Positions 8,187 to 16,785 are shown, numbered from the stretch's first letter. The stretch is 64,000 nucleotides of DNA from Eubacteriales bacterium (GCA_030524285.1 JAUNGQ010000007.1:1-64000); one strand, 5' to 3'. A program made the numbers and translations. The notes: generated from the letters alone by a model not told the origin.

Positions 8187-8732
8187 TTACGGCTGCCGGA
8201 ACGGCACCCCAAAATAGTCCGCTGTCGAAACCGCCAGATTTCTGGCAATATCCCGAATATTCGCCCGAATCCAGTTTGCGTCATCTGGATTGTCGTGATA
8301 CGCAACTTCAATCAGGATTGCCGGCGCCGCTGTCCGCCGCAGCTCTGCCAGCCGTGTTGTCGGAATGGTGTCCACCAGTTGCGGCGTTGGTGAAATCAGG
8401 CTGAAATTGTTGGCAAATATTTCAGCGGCCCGTTGTCCCTGCGTACTTCCGGTATAGTAATATACATCTGTCCCTCGCAGTTGCCCTGCAAGGCTTTCCG
8501 GCGCTGCATTGGAATGGATCGCAAGATGAAAATCCGCATTCGCTGCATTGGATTTCTGCGCGCTGGTCAAGGCTGTGTCCTCCGTTGTATTGCGCACGAC
8601 AGTAATACCGGATGCCTCCAGATATGGTACCATGGCATCCGCAATTAGATTCATATAATATTCTTCACTGCCCATACCATCGTAAAATGGATTGAATTCC
8701 TGTGTGGACGGGCTGAGAAATACCGTTGGCAT
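8187..8732 (-). CDS. N-acetylmuramoyl-L-alanine amidase (Amidase_3, CwlC-like)
   Basis: The 181-residue zinc amidase domain is preceded by no signal peptide, as in the mother-cell autolysin CwlC. It has FLSPSTQ at the start, the zinc-ligand segment HLAIHSNA near residue 70, and the catalytic AILIEVAYHDN near 138, where the Glu-containing IEVAYHDN matches the E-x-x-F/Y-x-x-N motif. It would cleave the bond between muramic acid and the stem peptide. AAAGGAGG precedes the ATG. It is the first gene of the amidase / deacetylase / YlmC operon. Absence of a signal peptide suggests action at lysis of the mother cell, or a non-classical export route. Confidence 0.88.
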   Translation of the reverse strand: MPTVFLSPSTQEFNPFYDGMGSEEYYMNLIADAMVPYLEASGITVVRNTTEDTALTSAQKSNAANADFHLAIHSNAAPESLAGQLRGTDVYYYTGSTQGQRAAEIFANNFSLISPTPQLVDTIPTTRLAELRRTAAPAILIEVAYHDNPDDANWIRANIRDIARNLAVSTADYFGVPFRQP

Positions 8733-8818
8733 AGGTTTTTCCTCCTTTAAGCGTGTATCTTCCCCATCCTATGCGCAGGACAGCTTCTTCAACACAACAA
8801 AAACATCGGCGGTAACAC

Positions 8819-8850
8819 AAAAAAACCGCCGAAGGGCAATCCTCCGGCGG
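8819..8850 (-). terminator. Terminator of the group B hydrogenase gene
   Basis: A CCGCCG / CGGCGG stem is followed on the minus strand by seven T residues, shortly after the hydrogenase stop at 8872. Confidence 0.85.
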
Positions 8851-8871
8851 CACAATATACAATTTTTGTCA

Positions 8872-10299
8872 TCAGAACTTGGTTTCGTAGCTTCCGATGG
8901 ACATATTGATGGTTTCCTTCTGGCTGCTCTTTGCATAATTGTCAACAGAAAGCTTATCCTTCGGGGAATGGTTGATCACACCTGCACCATTGATGCAACC
9001 GCCTTCACACGCCATGCCTTCAATAAAGTTTTCTGCCAAACGTCCCATCTTCGCCTTGAGCAATGCAACCTTGCACTGTTCGATACCGCTACAAACAGCA
9101 GCTTTTGGCTGGAAGTCTACATTCTGTTCCTTTGCACTCTGTACAACAGCTTCCGTCAGACCGCCAGAACGTGCAAAAACACGTCCATAATAGGATGCAT
9201 CTGTCATTGGCATATCATCCTGCTCTTCCGGCGGGAATCCGGCAGCATCCAGCAGCGCCTGCATCTCCTCAAAGGTGATAACACAGTCAATCCATGGTCT
9301 TACAGTGTCCAGCTTCTGCTCATACTTCTTTGCGGTGCACGGCCCAATAAAGATGGTTTTGATCGGCCATGCGCTGTTTTCCTTGACGTATCTGCCAATC
9401 TCCGCCATTGGAGACAGATTATGGGAAATATGCTCCGCCATTTCCGGTACATGCTGCTTGATATAGCGTACAAACGCCGGACAACAGGAAGACGTCAAAA
9501 AGCCCTTTTCCGCCAGCTCCTGTGTTTCCTTCTTTGCAACCATATCCGCACCCAGCGCTGCCTCAACAACATCATGGAAGCCCAGATTACGCAGCGCCTG
9601 CTTTACCTGCCCCAGAGACGCCCCTTGGAACTGGGAGGCGATTGCCGGCGCCACAATTGCTACGGTATAGTAGCCGCGGTGGTCCGCCTGCTTGATCAGA
9701 TTGATGGCATCAACAATATAGGAATTGTCGACAACCGCACCAAACGGGCACTGGCTAACACATGCGCCACAGTTGATGCACTTATCATAATTGATTTCAG
9801 CCTTCTGCTGGTCATTCATCTTAATTGCGCCAACCTTGCAGCTGCGCTCGCACGGACGTACATTTTCGGTAATCGCACCATACGGACATACCTTTGCACA
9901 GCGTCCACAGTGGATGCACTTTTCCGGATCAATTTCCGCCTTGCCGTCTCTGCCCTTTGAGATTGCATTGCGCGGGCATACCTTCATACAGCGATGTGCC
10001 AGACATCCGCGGCAAGAATTGCTGACCGTATAGCGGTCAACCGGACATTCGTCGCATGCAATATCAATAACCTGAATGACATTACTTCCCTGCTCACCGC
10101 CGAGTGCATTATGTACACGTTCACCGACAATGGCACGTTCCTTATATACACAGCAGCGCATGGTTGGTTTCTTTCCCGGAATAACCTCATGCGGAACGGA
10201 ATAATAAACATCCTCCATTTTTTCATTTAATGCATGTTCTGCAACAGCCCGGAGCACTTTATATTTAATTAACTGTACATCAGTTTCAAAACTTCTCAT
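8872..10299 (-). CDS. [FeFe] hydrogenase, group B-like
   Basis: The 475-residue protein catalyses reversible proton reduction, probably with ferredoxin. N-terminal Cys motifs include CRGCLAHRCMKVCP (96-109) and two ferredoxin-type 4Fe-4S motifs, CIHCGRCAKVCP (128-139) and CINCGACVSQCP (174-185). The H-cluster domain has L1 as TSSCCPAF (269-276), L2 as GPCTAKKYE (319-327) and L3 as EGMACEGGC. L2 has Gly where classical enzymes have Met before Pro-Cys. That change, the absence of an N-terminal 2Fe-2S domain, and the spacing point to the group B clade rather than the bifurcating type. The start at MRSFETD is supported by GGGAGAAG. It is monocistronic with a clear promoter and terminator. The maturase HydG is encoded at 48.65 kb. 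Confidence 0.9.
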   Translation of the reverse strand: MRSFETDVQLIKYKVLRAVAEHALNEKMEDVYYSVPHEVIPGKKPTMRCCVYKERAIVGERVHNALGGEQGSNVIQVIDIACDECPVDRYTVSNSCRGCLAHRCMKVCPRNAISKGRDGKAEIDPEKCIHCGRCAKVCPYGAITENVRPCERSCKVGAIKMNDQQKAEINYDKCINCGACVSQCPFGAVVDNSYIVDAINLIKQADHRGYYTVAIVAPAIASQFQGASLGQVKQALRNLGFHDVVEAALGADMVAKKETQELAEKGFLTSSCCPAFVRYIKQHVPEMAEHISHNLSPMAEIGRYVKENSAWPIKTIFIGPCTAKKYEQKLDTVRPWIDCVITFEEMQALLDAAGFPPEEQDDMPMTDASYYGRVFARSGGLTEAVVQSAKEQNVDFQPKAAVCSGIEQCKVALLKAKMGRLAENFIEGMACEGGCINGAGVINHSPKDKLSVDNYAKSSQKETINMSIGSYETKF

Positions 10300-10356
10300 G
10301 GACACTTCTCCCTTTCCCAGCAATAATGAAAGTTTGTCGTATTCTTAACAAAATGT

Positions 10357-10385
10357 ATTGTATCGTAACAACGCATCAATGTCAA
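10357..10385 (-). promoter_or_regulatory. Promoter of the group B hydrogenase gene
   Basis: TTGACA (10380-10385), 17 bp, TACAAT (10357-10362) on the minus strand. Confidence 0.7.
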
Positions 10386-10402
10386 ACAAGCGATACCCAG
10401 CC

Positions 10403-10426
10403 CATGTCAGTACAGATGATGACATG
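10403..10426. promoter_or_regulatory. Inverted repeat upstream of the hydrogenase promoter
   Basis: CATGTCA and TGACATG are separated by 10 bp, starting about 18 bp upstream of the -35 element. The position fits an activator site, and no regulator is identified. Confidence 0.4.
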
Positions 10427-10759
10427 TTGTGTAGCCTTTGATGAGTTGTTTTTGGCTTTTTGTTGAAATGCTGTCTCAAAAGCAAAAAAACGCCATTTTT
10501 CATGTGCATTTTGTATAATTTTTGTGTGAAAATTTTAGTTTTTATGCCAATGCTGATAATTTCGGAAATGTTCGATTGCTTTGTATCTCTATGAGAAATA
10601 TCATCATTCCTATCAGCAGCAATCTCCAGTTAAGAAAATCCTCTCTCCATATGTTAAAAAACAGGCAAAGCAGCGCCAATATTTCTGTATCGGTATTACC
10701 TTGCTCTCATCTGCAATCTCTTCCGCCGGAACTCGTTCAGAAATACAGAAATATCCGCT
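10427..10759. other. Intergenic stretch without a recognised gene
   Basis: The 333 bp between the hydrogenase regulatory region and the end of the fumarase gene are A/T-rich. Open frames here lack ribosome sites and recognisable protein content. An isolated TATAAT at 10514-10519 (plus strand) has no convincing -35 partner. I see no terminator for the fumarase gene. Confidence 0.5.
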
Positions 10760-11317
10760 TTATTCTGCCGAACGAAACTGTGCAATACCCGTAGCATACA
10801 GGCTTCCACCCTGTGCATCCATGGCAACAATAGCCGGAAAATTCTCTACCATCAAGCGCTTGACGGATTCGCACCCCAGCTCCTCATACGCCACAACATC
10901 AAGCGAACGCACGGAATCTGCGATCACTGCGCCTGCACCACCGATTGCTACCATATAAACACATCCATATTTCTGCATGGCATCATGTACAGTCTGATTG
11001 CGGACGCCCTTTCCGATCATGCATACCTGGCCCTTTTCAATCAATGTCGGGGAAAACGGGTCCATACGACCGGATGTGGTTGGGCCGCACGCACCGATTA
11101 CCTGTCCTGGCTTTGCAGGAGTTGGACCTGCATAATATACAACGGAATCCTGAATATCAAAAGGCACCTGCTCTCCGGCATCCAGCGCCGCAAGAATCTT
11201 TTTGTGTGCAGCATCACGTGCGGTATAGACGGTTCCGGTCAGAGATACAGTATCTCCTGCCTTCAGCACGCCGACATACTCGCGCAGCTGCGATGTGTTC
11301 AGATCATAATGTGCCAT
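10760..11317 (-). CDS. Class I fumarate hydratase / tartrate dehydratase beta subunit
   Basis: The 185-residue protein matches the C-terminal or beta part of Fe-S-dependent fumarase. The domain spans LKAGDTVSLTGTVYTARDAAH, with GPTTSGRMD near residue 90 and the IGKGVR and VAIGGAGA segments. In two-subunit enzymes the alpha chain carries the 4Fe-4S cluster and the beta chain completes the active site. The start at MAHYDL follows GAGGT. The alpha gene is normally directly upstream, but here a plus-strand gene occupies that side and nothing coding lies downstream, so the partner must be elsewhere. A tartrate-type specificity is equally possible. Confidence 0.85.
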   Translation of the reverse strand: MAHYDLNTSQLREYVGVLKAGDTVSLTGTVYTARDAAHKKILAALDAGEQVPFDIQDSVVYYAGPTPAKPGQVIGACGPTTSGRMDPFSPTLIEKGQVCMIGKGVRNQTVHDAMQKYGCVYMVAIGGAGAVIADSVRSLDVVAYEELGCESVKRLMVENFPAIVAMDAQGGSLYATGIAQFRSAE

Positions 11318-11437
11318 CGGAAAAACCTCATTTCTTTTGAATATTTTTCTATGATACATTATAGCAGGGAAAAACGGGAAATACAACCGGATTATCTTCT
11401 TGCTTCCATTTTCCTCCAAAGGAAAATAGAATAATGA

Positions 11438-11466
11438 TTGTTATTCTTCTCCATTCCCGTTATAAT
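11438..11466 (+). promoter_or_regulatory. Promoter of the unknown membrane-anchored protein gene
   Basis: TTGTTA (11438-11443), 17 bp, TATAAT (11461-11466), about 70 bp before the start codon. Confidence 0.6.
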
Positions 11467-11533
11467 AAAATGTATCGACATTTTTCTGCATAATCCTACA
11501 TGCATATAGAAAACTGGGGAACTGTGAGGGGAC

Positions 11534-12952
11534 ATGATTTTGAGTTCAAAAAAACAACGAGCATCTACAATCCGGTGGATTACACGCATAATCACAATTT
11601 TCTGTGCCTGTCTTCTACTTGCCGGCATACCCGCATCCGCAGCGCGGATGGGCTCTGTCGACATCAACGGCTCAGAGGTTGCCTATCAGGCACAGTACAA
11701 GGCATACACACAAGCGGCTGCCGAAGACGATGCCGTTGTATGCGAGTTTACCGTTTCCAATCCGACAGCCGGGAAAAACGGCGCACTATGTCGCATCATC
11801 CTGCCGCAAAGTCAGAATGTTTATTTGTACATGGACGCCGGTGATCTTGCTGTCATGCGGTATGACGGCTCAGAATACAAGAAATTTGGCGTAGATTATC
11901 AACTGAAAAACAACGTAACATATACATTATGTGTCTTCCGCGACGGGCTGGTGCTTTTTGACGGTACACGCTGCTATACCTACAGCGGCAATCTGTACGG
12001 CTTTACAGATGTTATTGCAGGCTGGAGCGATGATTCCAACGTATTTTCAACCAAGCTATCAAAGAAAAAGCCATCACAAATCAAATCCAATAGCAGCAGC
12101 ACAGAATCCACACCGAGCAGCGGCTCAAGCATGGAAACAGCCTCTGTCACTGTCTCCAATCCATATCCACCCATCTGGGTTATTCTTGCCATGCTGCTCG
12201 GCACAACCAGCAATCTGTTGGCACTTGCAGCATTGCGTTCGTCTAATATCGCACTACGTACCGTGCAGCGGTCTATGCTACGCAACAATACCAATGTATC
12301 GCGCGCGCACAAACAGCAGACAACCTCTGCTCCCAAGCGTCCGGCTCAAAAACCAAAGGCTCCATCCGCTGCTCCGCCCAAACGGGCCACAGCCTCAACG
12401 CCTGCAAGGCCTGCCAAATCTGCATCCCATTCCTCTGCTGCGTCTTCCACGGCCCGCCCGTCAGGAAACAAACAGTCGCGGTTCTTCGATGTCGATGCAC
12501 TGCCACCGTCCAGACCGCCAACGGCTCCTACACCAGTAGCTCCTACACAGCCTACGCAGCCGTTTGACGTCTATAACGGTGACTATTGGCGCATACACAG
12601 GGAAAAATTTATCCCGTGCAACTTCGGCAGCTCCGGCTTTGGCTACTGTATTTTCTCCCGCGGCTCTGATATCTCTTCTGATATGTTTGTCCTGCTGGGC
12701 GATGCATACATCTGGCTCAATCCGGTTCGCTTCCATTCGACTTCCGTAGACCATGGCGTATTGCTCCGTATGGGGGAAATTGCCGGAATTGCCATGGCAT
12801 TTGATTTCTGCCATGTCGGCACGGGCAAACGGGAAATTGCACTGGCCTATGACGTTGAAATGGTTAATTTTCGCCCTGCACGTGTCAAGCAAGGCCCGCA
12901 CGGCACATCCGAGCTGATTGACCGCGGCATTATTGTGTTTGAACCAGTATGA
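11534..12952 (+). CDS. Unknown exported/membrane protein with Pro/Ala/Ser-rich linker
   Basis: I do not recognise a family. The 472-residue protein has an N-terminal signal-like segment (about residues 18-36, ending PASAA). A beta-rich domain to about 175 is followed by a Ser-rich spacer, one hydrophobic helix (about 210-232, WVILAMLLGTTSNLLALAAL), a long basic Ala/Pro/Ser/Lys linker (about 255-345) and a C-terminal domain of about 120 residues containing GDAYIWLNP. The order suggests an extracytoplasmic sensor-like domain joined through the membrane to a cytoplasmic one. GAGGGG lies only two bases before the ATG, so the in-frame TTG at 11540 may be the true start. It stands alone under its own promoter. 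Confidence 0.65.
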   Translation: MILSSKKQRASTIRWITRIITIFCACLLLAGIPASAARMGSVDINGSEVAYQAQYKAYTQAAAEDDAVVCEFTVSNPTAGKNGALCRIILPQSQNVYLYMDAGDLAVMRYDGSEYKKFGVDYQLKNNVTYTLCVFRDGLVLFDGTRCYTYSGNLYGFTDVIAGWSDDSNVFSTKLSKKKPSQIKSNSSSTESTPSSGSSMETASVTVSNPYPPIWVILAMLLGTTSNLLALAALRSSNIALRTVQRSMLRNNTNVSRAHKQQTTSAPKRPAQKPKAPSAAPPKRATASTPARPAKSASHSSAASSTARPSGNKQSRFFDVDALPPSRPPTAPTPVAPTQPTQPFDVYNGDYWRIHREKFIPCNFGSSGFGYCIFSRGSDISSDMFVLLGDAYIWLNPVRFHSTSVDHGVLLRMGEIAGIAMAFDFCHVGTGKREIALAYDVEMVNFRPARVKQGPHGTSELIDRGIIVFEPV

Positions 12953-13028
12953 TAAGCCTTGCAATCTCTTTTGCACGATGCTACAATAATAACCGTCTTA
13001 AAATCTATCCAATTGGAGGAACCATACC

Positions 13029-14240
13029 ATGATTAGTATCAAGGATATTGATGAGGCTGCGCAGCGTTTGCAGCCTGTTGTACATTATATTCCATTGTCC
13101 TCTTCTACGACATTTTCCGGCATGACAGGCGCGGAAGTATATCTCAAGTGTGAAAACCAGCAAAAGACCGGCTCTTTTAAAGTGCGCGGTGCATACAACA
13201 AGATTATGAAGCTGTATGAGGCCGGTGGGCTGACATCTGTTATCGCCTCTTCTGCGGGCAATCATGCGCAAGGCGTTGCCTTTGCCGCAAATAAAATCGG
13301 TATTCCGTCCACCATCTGTATGCCGCGCTCCACACCGATTGCAAAGGTATCCGCAACGCAGGGCTATGGTGCCAATGTTGTCCTGTCCGGTTCCTGCTAT
13401 GATGATGCCTATGCAAAGGCAATGGAAATCGTGGAGGAAACCGGCGCTACTTTCATCCACCCGTTTGACGATGAGGATGTTATGGCAGGTCAGGGTACCA
13501 TCGGTTTGGAAATCCTGCGTGATCTTCCGGCTGTCGATGTCATTCTCGTGCCGGCAGGCGGCGGCGGACTGTTATCCGGTGTTGCAGCATGTGTGAAGCA
13601 GATCAATCCACGTATTCAGGTTATCGGCGTACAGGCAGAAGGCGCTCCGGCAATTGCGCAATCCTATCATCAGGATAGCATCCATGCAAGTGATTCCGTT
13701 CATACCATTGCAGATGGTATCGCAGTAAAATGCCCTGGCTCCAAGACCATGGAACATATCAATGCATTTGTTGATGACATGATGACCGTTTCCGATGACG
13801 AAATCGCTTCTACCATCCTGCTGCTTTTGGAGCGTACCAAGCAGGTTGTAGAACCGGCTGGTGCATCTTCTCTGGCAGCTCTGCTGTCCGGCAAGCGTGA
13901 TTTCTCCGGTAAGAAGGTGGTATGCCTGCTGTCCGGTGGTAATATTGATGTAAGCTTTATCCATCGTGTTGTTGAAAAGGGTCTGGTTACCCGCTGCCGC
14001 CATATGAAGTTCTCTATTATTATGCCGGATGTACCGGGTTCACTGGAGCGTCTGGCGGGCATTATTGCTTCTCAGAATGCGAACATTATCCGGTTCCAGC
14101 ATGACCGCGTTAGTGCAAATCTGGATATCGATGAAGCGATCGTCCATGTTGTCTGCGAGGTAGGTGGACAGGAGCAGGGACAGGCGCTTTTGGATGCAAT
14201 TGAAAGCAACGGCTACAAATGCTCTCTTGGTGAAAGCTGA
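13029..14240 (+). CDS. ilvA: Threonine ammonia-lyase (threonine dehydratase) with ACT domain
   Basis: This PLP enzyme converts L-threonine to 2-oxobutyrate and ammonia, the first step towards isoleucine or a catabolic route. Of the 403 residues, about 1-315 form the fold-type II PLP domain, with KTGSFKVRGA near residue 51 (the Lys is the PLP-binding residue), SAGNHAQGVA near 77 and PAGGGGLLSG near 177. Residues about 325-403 form a single ACT domain (MPDVPGSLERLAGII). This layout matches the shorter threonine dehydratases found in Gram-positives rather than the two-ACT IlvA of enterobacteria. A GGAGGA site precedes the ATG. It is monocistronic, with a strong terminator. The ilvC gene lies about 49 kb away. 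Confidence 0.9.
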   Translation: MISIKDIDEAAQRLQPVVHYIPLSSSTTFSGMTGAEVYLKCENQQKTGSFKVRGAYNKIMKLYEAGGLTSVIASSAGNHAQGVAFAANKIGIPSTICMPRSTPIAKVSATQGYGANVVLSGSCYDDAYAKAMEIVEETGATFIHPFDDEDVMAGQGTIGLEILRDLPAVDVILVPAGGGGLLSGVAACVKQINPRIQVIGVQAEGAPAIAQSYHQDSIHASDSVHTIADGIAVKCPGSKTMEHINAFVDDMMTVSDDEIASTILLLLERTKQVVEPAGASSLAALLSGKRDFSGKKVVCLLSGGNIDVSFIHRVVEKGLVTRCRHMKFSIIMPDVPGSLERLAGIIASQNANIIRFQHDRVSANLDIDEAIVHVVCEVGGQEQGQALLDAIESNGYKCSLGES

Positions 14241-14262
14241 AAAAATCCATAATAAGTATACG

Positions 14263-14295
14263 AAAGCCCGTGTTTGCATAAAACACGGGCTTTTC
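14263..14295. terminator. Terminator of the threonine dehydratase gene
   Basis: A perfect 13-bp stem (AAAGCCCGTGTTT / AAACACGGGCTTT, 5-nt loop) ends in TTTT. It sits between convergent genes and can serve both. Confidence 0.9.
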
Positions 14296-14296
14296 T

Positions 14297-14719
14297 TTAT
14301 CTGTTTGTGGTTGTTGTCTCGTTTGTGGTTCTTGTTCCGTTTGTTGTGTTGTTGCCCATACCGCTGGTATTGTCACCATTTCCGGTCACTGCATCGCCAA
14401 CATCATCCACACCGTCCTCTACAGCACGTCCAAGATCATCTGCTGCACTTTCTACATCGCCGGTCACGGTACCATTTGCATCCGTACCATTGCCGGTTGT
14501 CGTATTGTCATCATAGCCGGTGCCGTCATTGCCGACAATACCATCTCCATTTCCATCTACAAAGCCAGAACCAGTATCCGTTGTATCGGTTGTTGTATCA
14601 GTTGTTGTCGTGGTGTCGGTGGTAGTTGCCGTGTCATTTGTACTTGCTGTGCCACATCCTGCCAGCAGCGCTGCCATCAGGCAGAGGGACAGGAACATTG
14701 TACCCATTCTTTTTTTCAT
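14297..14719 (-). CDS. Small Thr/Asp-rich lipoprotein
   Basis: The 140-residue protein has a lipoprotein signal peptide with lipobox LLAGC (Cys at about residue 22). It continues as low-complexity sequence dominated by Thr, Asp, Asn and Gly, including many DTTT/TTDT units and DGNGDG-like acidic stretches. No folded domain is visible. It is most likely a surface-tethered disordered protein. GGAGGTAATT precedes the ATG. Acidic DxNxDG-like runs might bind calcium, which is speculation. The gene is alone and ends against the terminator shared with the threonine dehydratase gene. Confidence 0.75.
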   Translation of the reverse strand: MKKRMGTMFLSLCLMAALLAGCGTASTNDTATTTDTTTTTDTTTDTTDTGSGFVDGNGDGIVGNDGTGYDDNTTTGNGTDANGTVTGDVESAADDLGRAVEDGVDDVGDAVTGNGDNTSGMGNNTTNGTRTTNETTTTNR

Positions 14720-14805
14720 GCGTAATTACCTCCAAAGGCTGAATTTTGCCTTTAGTTTTCCGGTATCCGCAAAATTTTATACATCACAGGAAAAAATTAC
14801 GCTGT

Positions 14806-15336
14806 TTATATAGCCGTACCCTTTTTCGCCAATCGCAGATGTTTCATATGCTTCTGCAAAGCATTCAAAATCGTACCGGTAAGAACCCCCATCGGTATCG
14901 ATGAAACCAACAGCAATGGCAGATAGGCAATCACATCTACTGTCTGCATGACCAGCATAGCGGCAACAATCTGTCCAAAATTATGCATCGCTGCAGAAGC
15001 TGCACTAATTCCATAAAATGAGAACCAGCTTCCGTGCTTATGCAATAAAAGCCATGTTGTTGTGAGCGCCAGCATACCACCGAACAGGCTGAATAACAGC
15101 TGTGTTACACTTCCGGCAAATAAGGATGCGAGTACGATACGGCAGAACAGGATAGCATATGCTTCCTTTGGCGTCAAAAAAAGCAACGCAAACATTGTGA
15201 CAACATTTGCCAGCCCGAGTTTGATACCCGGAATTGGAACCAGCAGTTCAAGGGGTATCATACGTTCCACCAGAGAAAGCGCAAGCGCAAGTGCGGTCAA
15301 CATGCCACAGAGGGCAATCCGCTTTGTTTTACTCAT
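14806..15336 (-). CDS. Gx transporter family membrane protein (EetB/HepS-I-like)
   Basis: The 176-residue hydrophobic protein has about five to six predicted membrane helices and matches the Gx transporter family, once annotated heptaprenyl diphosphate synthase component I. It shows ALCGMLTALALALSLVE near the start and PIPGIKLGLANVV near residue 40. It resembles ECF-type substrate-binding components. The start at MSKTKRI follows GGGAGGG. It is the last gene of a three-gene unit after apbE and the NusG-domain protein. The same trio occurs in flavin-dependent electron-transfer loci (eetA/eetB/fmnB in Listeria) and near Rnf genes, so flavin- or quinone-related transport is possible but unproved. 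Confidence 0.8.
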   Translation of the reverse strand: MSKTKRIALCGMLTALALALSLVERMIPLELLVPIPGIKLGLANVVTMFALLFLTPKEAYAILFCRIVLASLFAGSVTQLLFSLFGGMLALTTTWLLLHKHGSWFSFYGISAASAAMHNFGQIVAAMLVMQTVDVIAYLPLLLVSSIPMGVLTGTILNALQKHMKHLRLAKKGTAI

Positions 15337-15350
15337 ATGTATCCCTCCCA

Positions 15351-15749
15351 TCATTGTACCACGACATCAACTGCATCGTCTGTTTTTGTGCTGCCGGTAA
15401 TTTTTATCATGACACGGTTTGGCAGACACACCGCTGTCTGCCCCACGCGGGATATCCAACCGGTATTCTCACAGGTATGATCCGGACATTCGGACTCCAC
15501 AAACCGCATACATTCGCCGTCGATTTCAATAACGACATCTGTTGCCTTCCCCGCAAGCCGGATAGTCTTTTGCGTATTATTCCCCAACCGCAATTGCTGA
15601 TACATTTCCCCATCGAGCCAGATTTCGCCATAGGTCTGGTCTGCCTGAAGCAGTGCGAGATGTATCCAAATGCCGCAGGCAACGGCGATAATCACAATAA
15701 ATATGAGAAAATCGCCCCATTTCATCGGTAGCCTTGCTTTATTCTTCAT
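15351..15749 (-). CDS. NusG domain II-containing membrane protein (EetA-like)
   Basis: The 132-residue protein has a single N-terminal membrane helix (about residues 12-34, FLIFIVIIAVACGIWIHLAL). An extracytoplasmic NusG domain II-type beta domain follows, with the conserved Cys-containing segment CPDHTCENTGWI near residue 88 and VCLPNRVMIKI near 107. The ATG at 15749 overlaps the end of apbE (ATGAAGAATAA), so translation is coupled. Function is unknown. The family is regularly found beside ApbE and Gx-transporter genes, which suggests a part in extracytoplasmic flavin or redox protein assembly. Confidence 0.8.
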   Translation of the reverse strand: MKNKARLPMKWGDFLIFIVIIAVACGIWIHLALLQADQTYGEIWLDGEMYQQLRLGNNTQKTIRLAGKATDVVIEIDGECMRFVESECPDHTCENTGWISRVGQTAVCLPNRVMIKITGSTKTDDAVDVVVQ

Positions 15750-16752
15750 AGGTATACTCCGTGCTTTCCAACGTAAAACTGTCCTTCAGACCGTCTGTCA
15801 CATGAACTGTATGGTCATCGCATATAAAAACAGCCTCAATACGATTTTCCTGACAGAAGCTCCTTGCCGCATCATAGCCCATGACAAACAGGGCAGTGGA
15901 ATAGGCGTCCGCACTGGCAGAATCCTGCGAAACCACTGTCACGCTACGGATATCGGTTTCTGCAGAATATCCGGTTTGCGGATCAAAAATATGACAATAC
16001 CGTTTTCCATTGCTTTCAAAATAACGCTCATAATCTCCGCTTGTGACAACAGCTACATCCGTAATGGACAATATTGCGAAATAATTCGACGGATCATCCG
16101 GGTCTGTAATACCGACAGTCCACGGCGTATCCACTTCCTTTTCTCCCAATACATAAATATTTCCACCAAGCGCAACAATGGCCTTGTCCACATTTTTTTG
16201 CTTTAAAATTTCTACAACGTGGTCTGCGGCATAGCCCTTACCAATGCCGCCCAGATCAACCTCTGCTGCCGCAGGAATCAATGCTGTTGTCCCCTCCAGT
16301 GAAACCGCTGTATAATCAACAAGCGGCAGGACAGTGTCAATTTCGTCCTGTGTCGGTACTGCTGCATGATCTGTTCCAATGCCCCATAAATCCGATAATG
16401 GCGCAATGGTTGGATCAAAGAAACCCTCTGTTTTTGCAGCCAAATCAAGTGCATCCTGCAAAATATCCGCTGCCTGCTCGGACAGCTCTGTACGCTTCCC
16501 CTCCGCTTGGTTCAGGGCATAGATATCGCTTGTCTCCCTTGTACGGGAAATATCCGCTTCAAGCATATTGATATATGAAATACTTTCGTTCACAGCATCC
16601 TGTGCATTCTCTCCATAAGCTGTAATCTGCATTGCCGTATCCATGGCATAAAAATCCTGGGTAACATAATCCGGTTGTTTTTTCCCACCACAGCCAGTCA
16701 GAAGCATCGCCAGCGCTGCCGCCAGCACGATGCCGGCCTGTCCTTTTCTCAT
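15739..16752 (-). CDS. apbE: FAD:protein FMN transferase (ApbE family lipoprotein)
   Basis: ApbE attaches FMN covalently to Thr/Ser of exported flavoproteins such as RnfG-, NqrC- or PplA-type proteins. The 337-residue protein has a lipoprotein signal with lipobox LLTGC (Cys at about residue 21). The ApbE fold follows, with YAMDTAMQITAYG near 35, GGIGKGYAADHV near 168, ALGGNIYVLG near 194 and the Mg/FAD region SADAYSTALFVMG near 280. GGAGGATTTATA precedes the ATG. It heads the three-gene unit with the NusG-domain II and Gx-transporter genes. No Rnf or FMN-binding target gene is in the window. Confidence 0.93.
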   Translation of the reverse strand: MRKGQAGIVLAAALAMLLTGCGGKKQPDYVTQDFYAMDTAMQITAYGENAQDAVNESISYINMLEADISRTRETSDIYALNQAEGKRTELSEQAADILQDALDLAAKTEGFFDPTIAPLSDLWGIGTDHAAVPTQDEIDTVLPLVDYTAVSLEGTTALIPAAAEVDLGGIGKGYAADHVVEILKQKNVDKAIVALGGNIYVLGEKEVDTPWTVGITDPDDPSNYFAILSITDVAVVTSGDYERYFESNGKRYCHIFDPQTGYSAETDIRSVTVVSQDSASADAYSTALFVMGYDAARSFCQENRIEAVFICDDHTVHVTDGLKDSFTLESTEYTYEE

Positions 16753-16785
16753 TATAAATCCTCCATTGTAAGCTCACATGAACTT

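Noticed and set aside
12953-13028. Isoleucine T-box before the threonine dehydratase gene
   Set aside because: The 76-bp gap is too short and has no terminator or T-box core.
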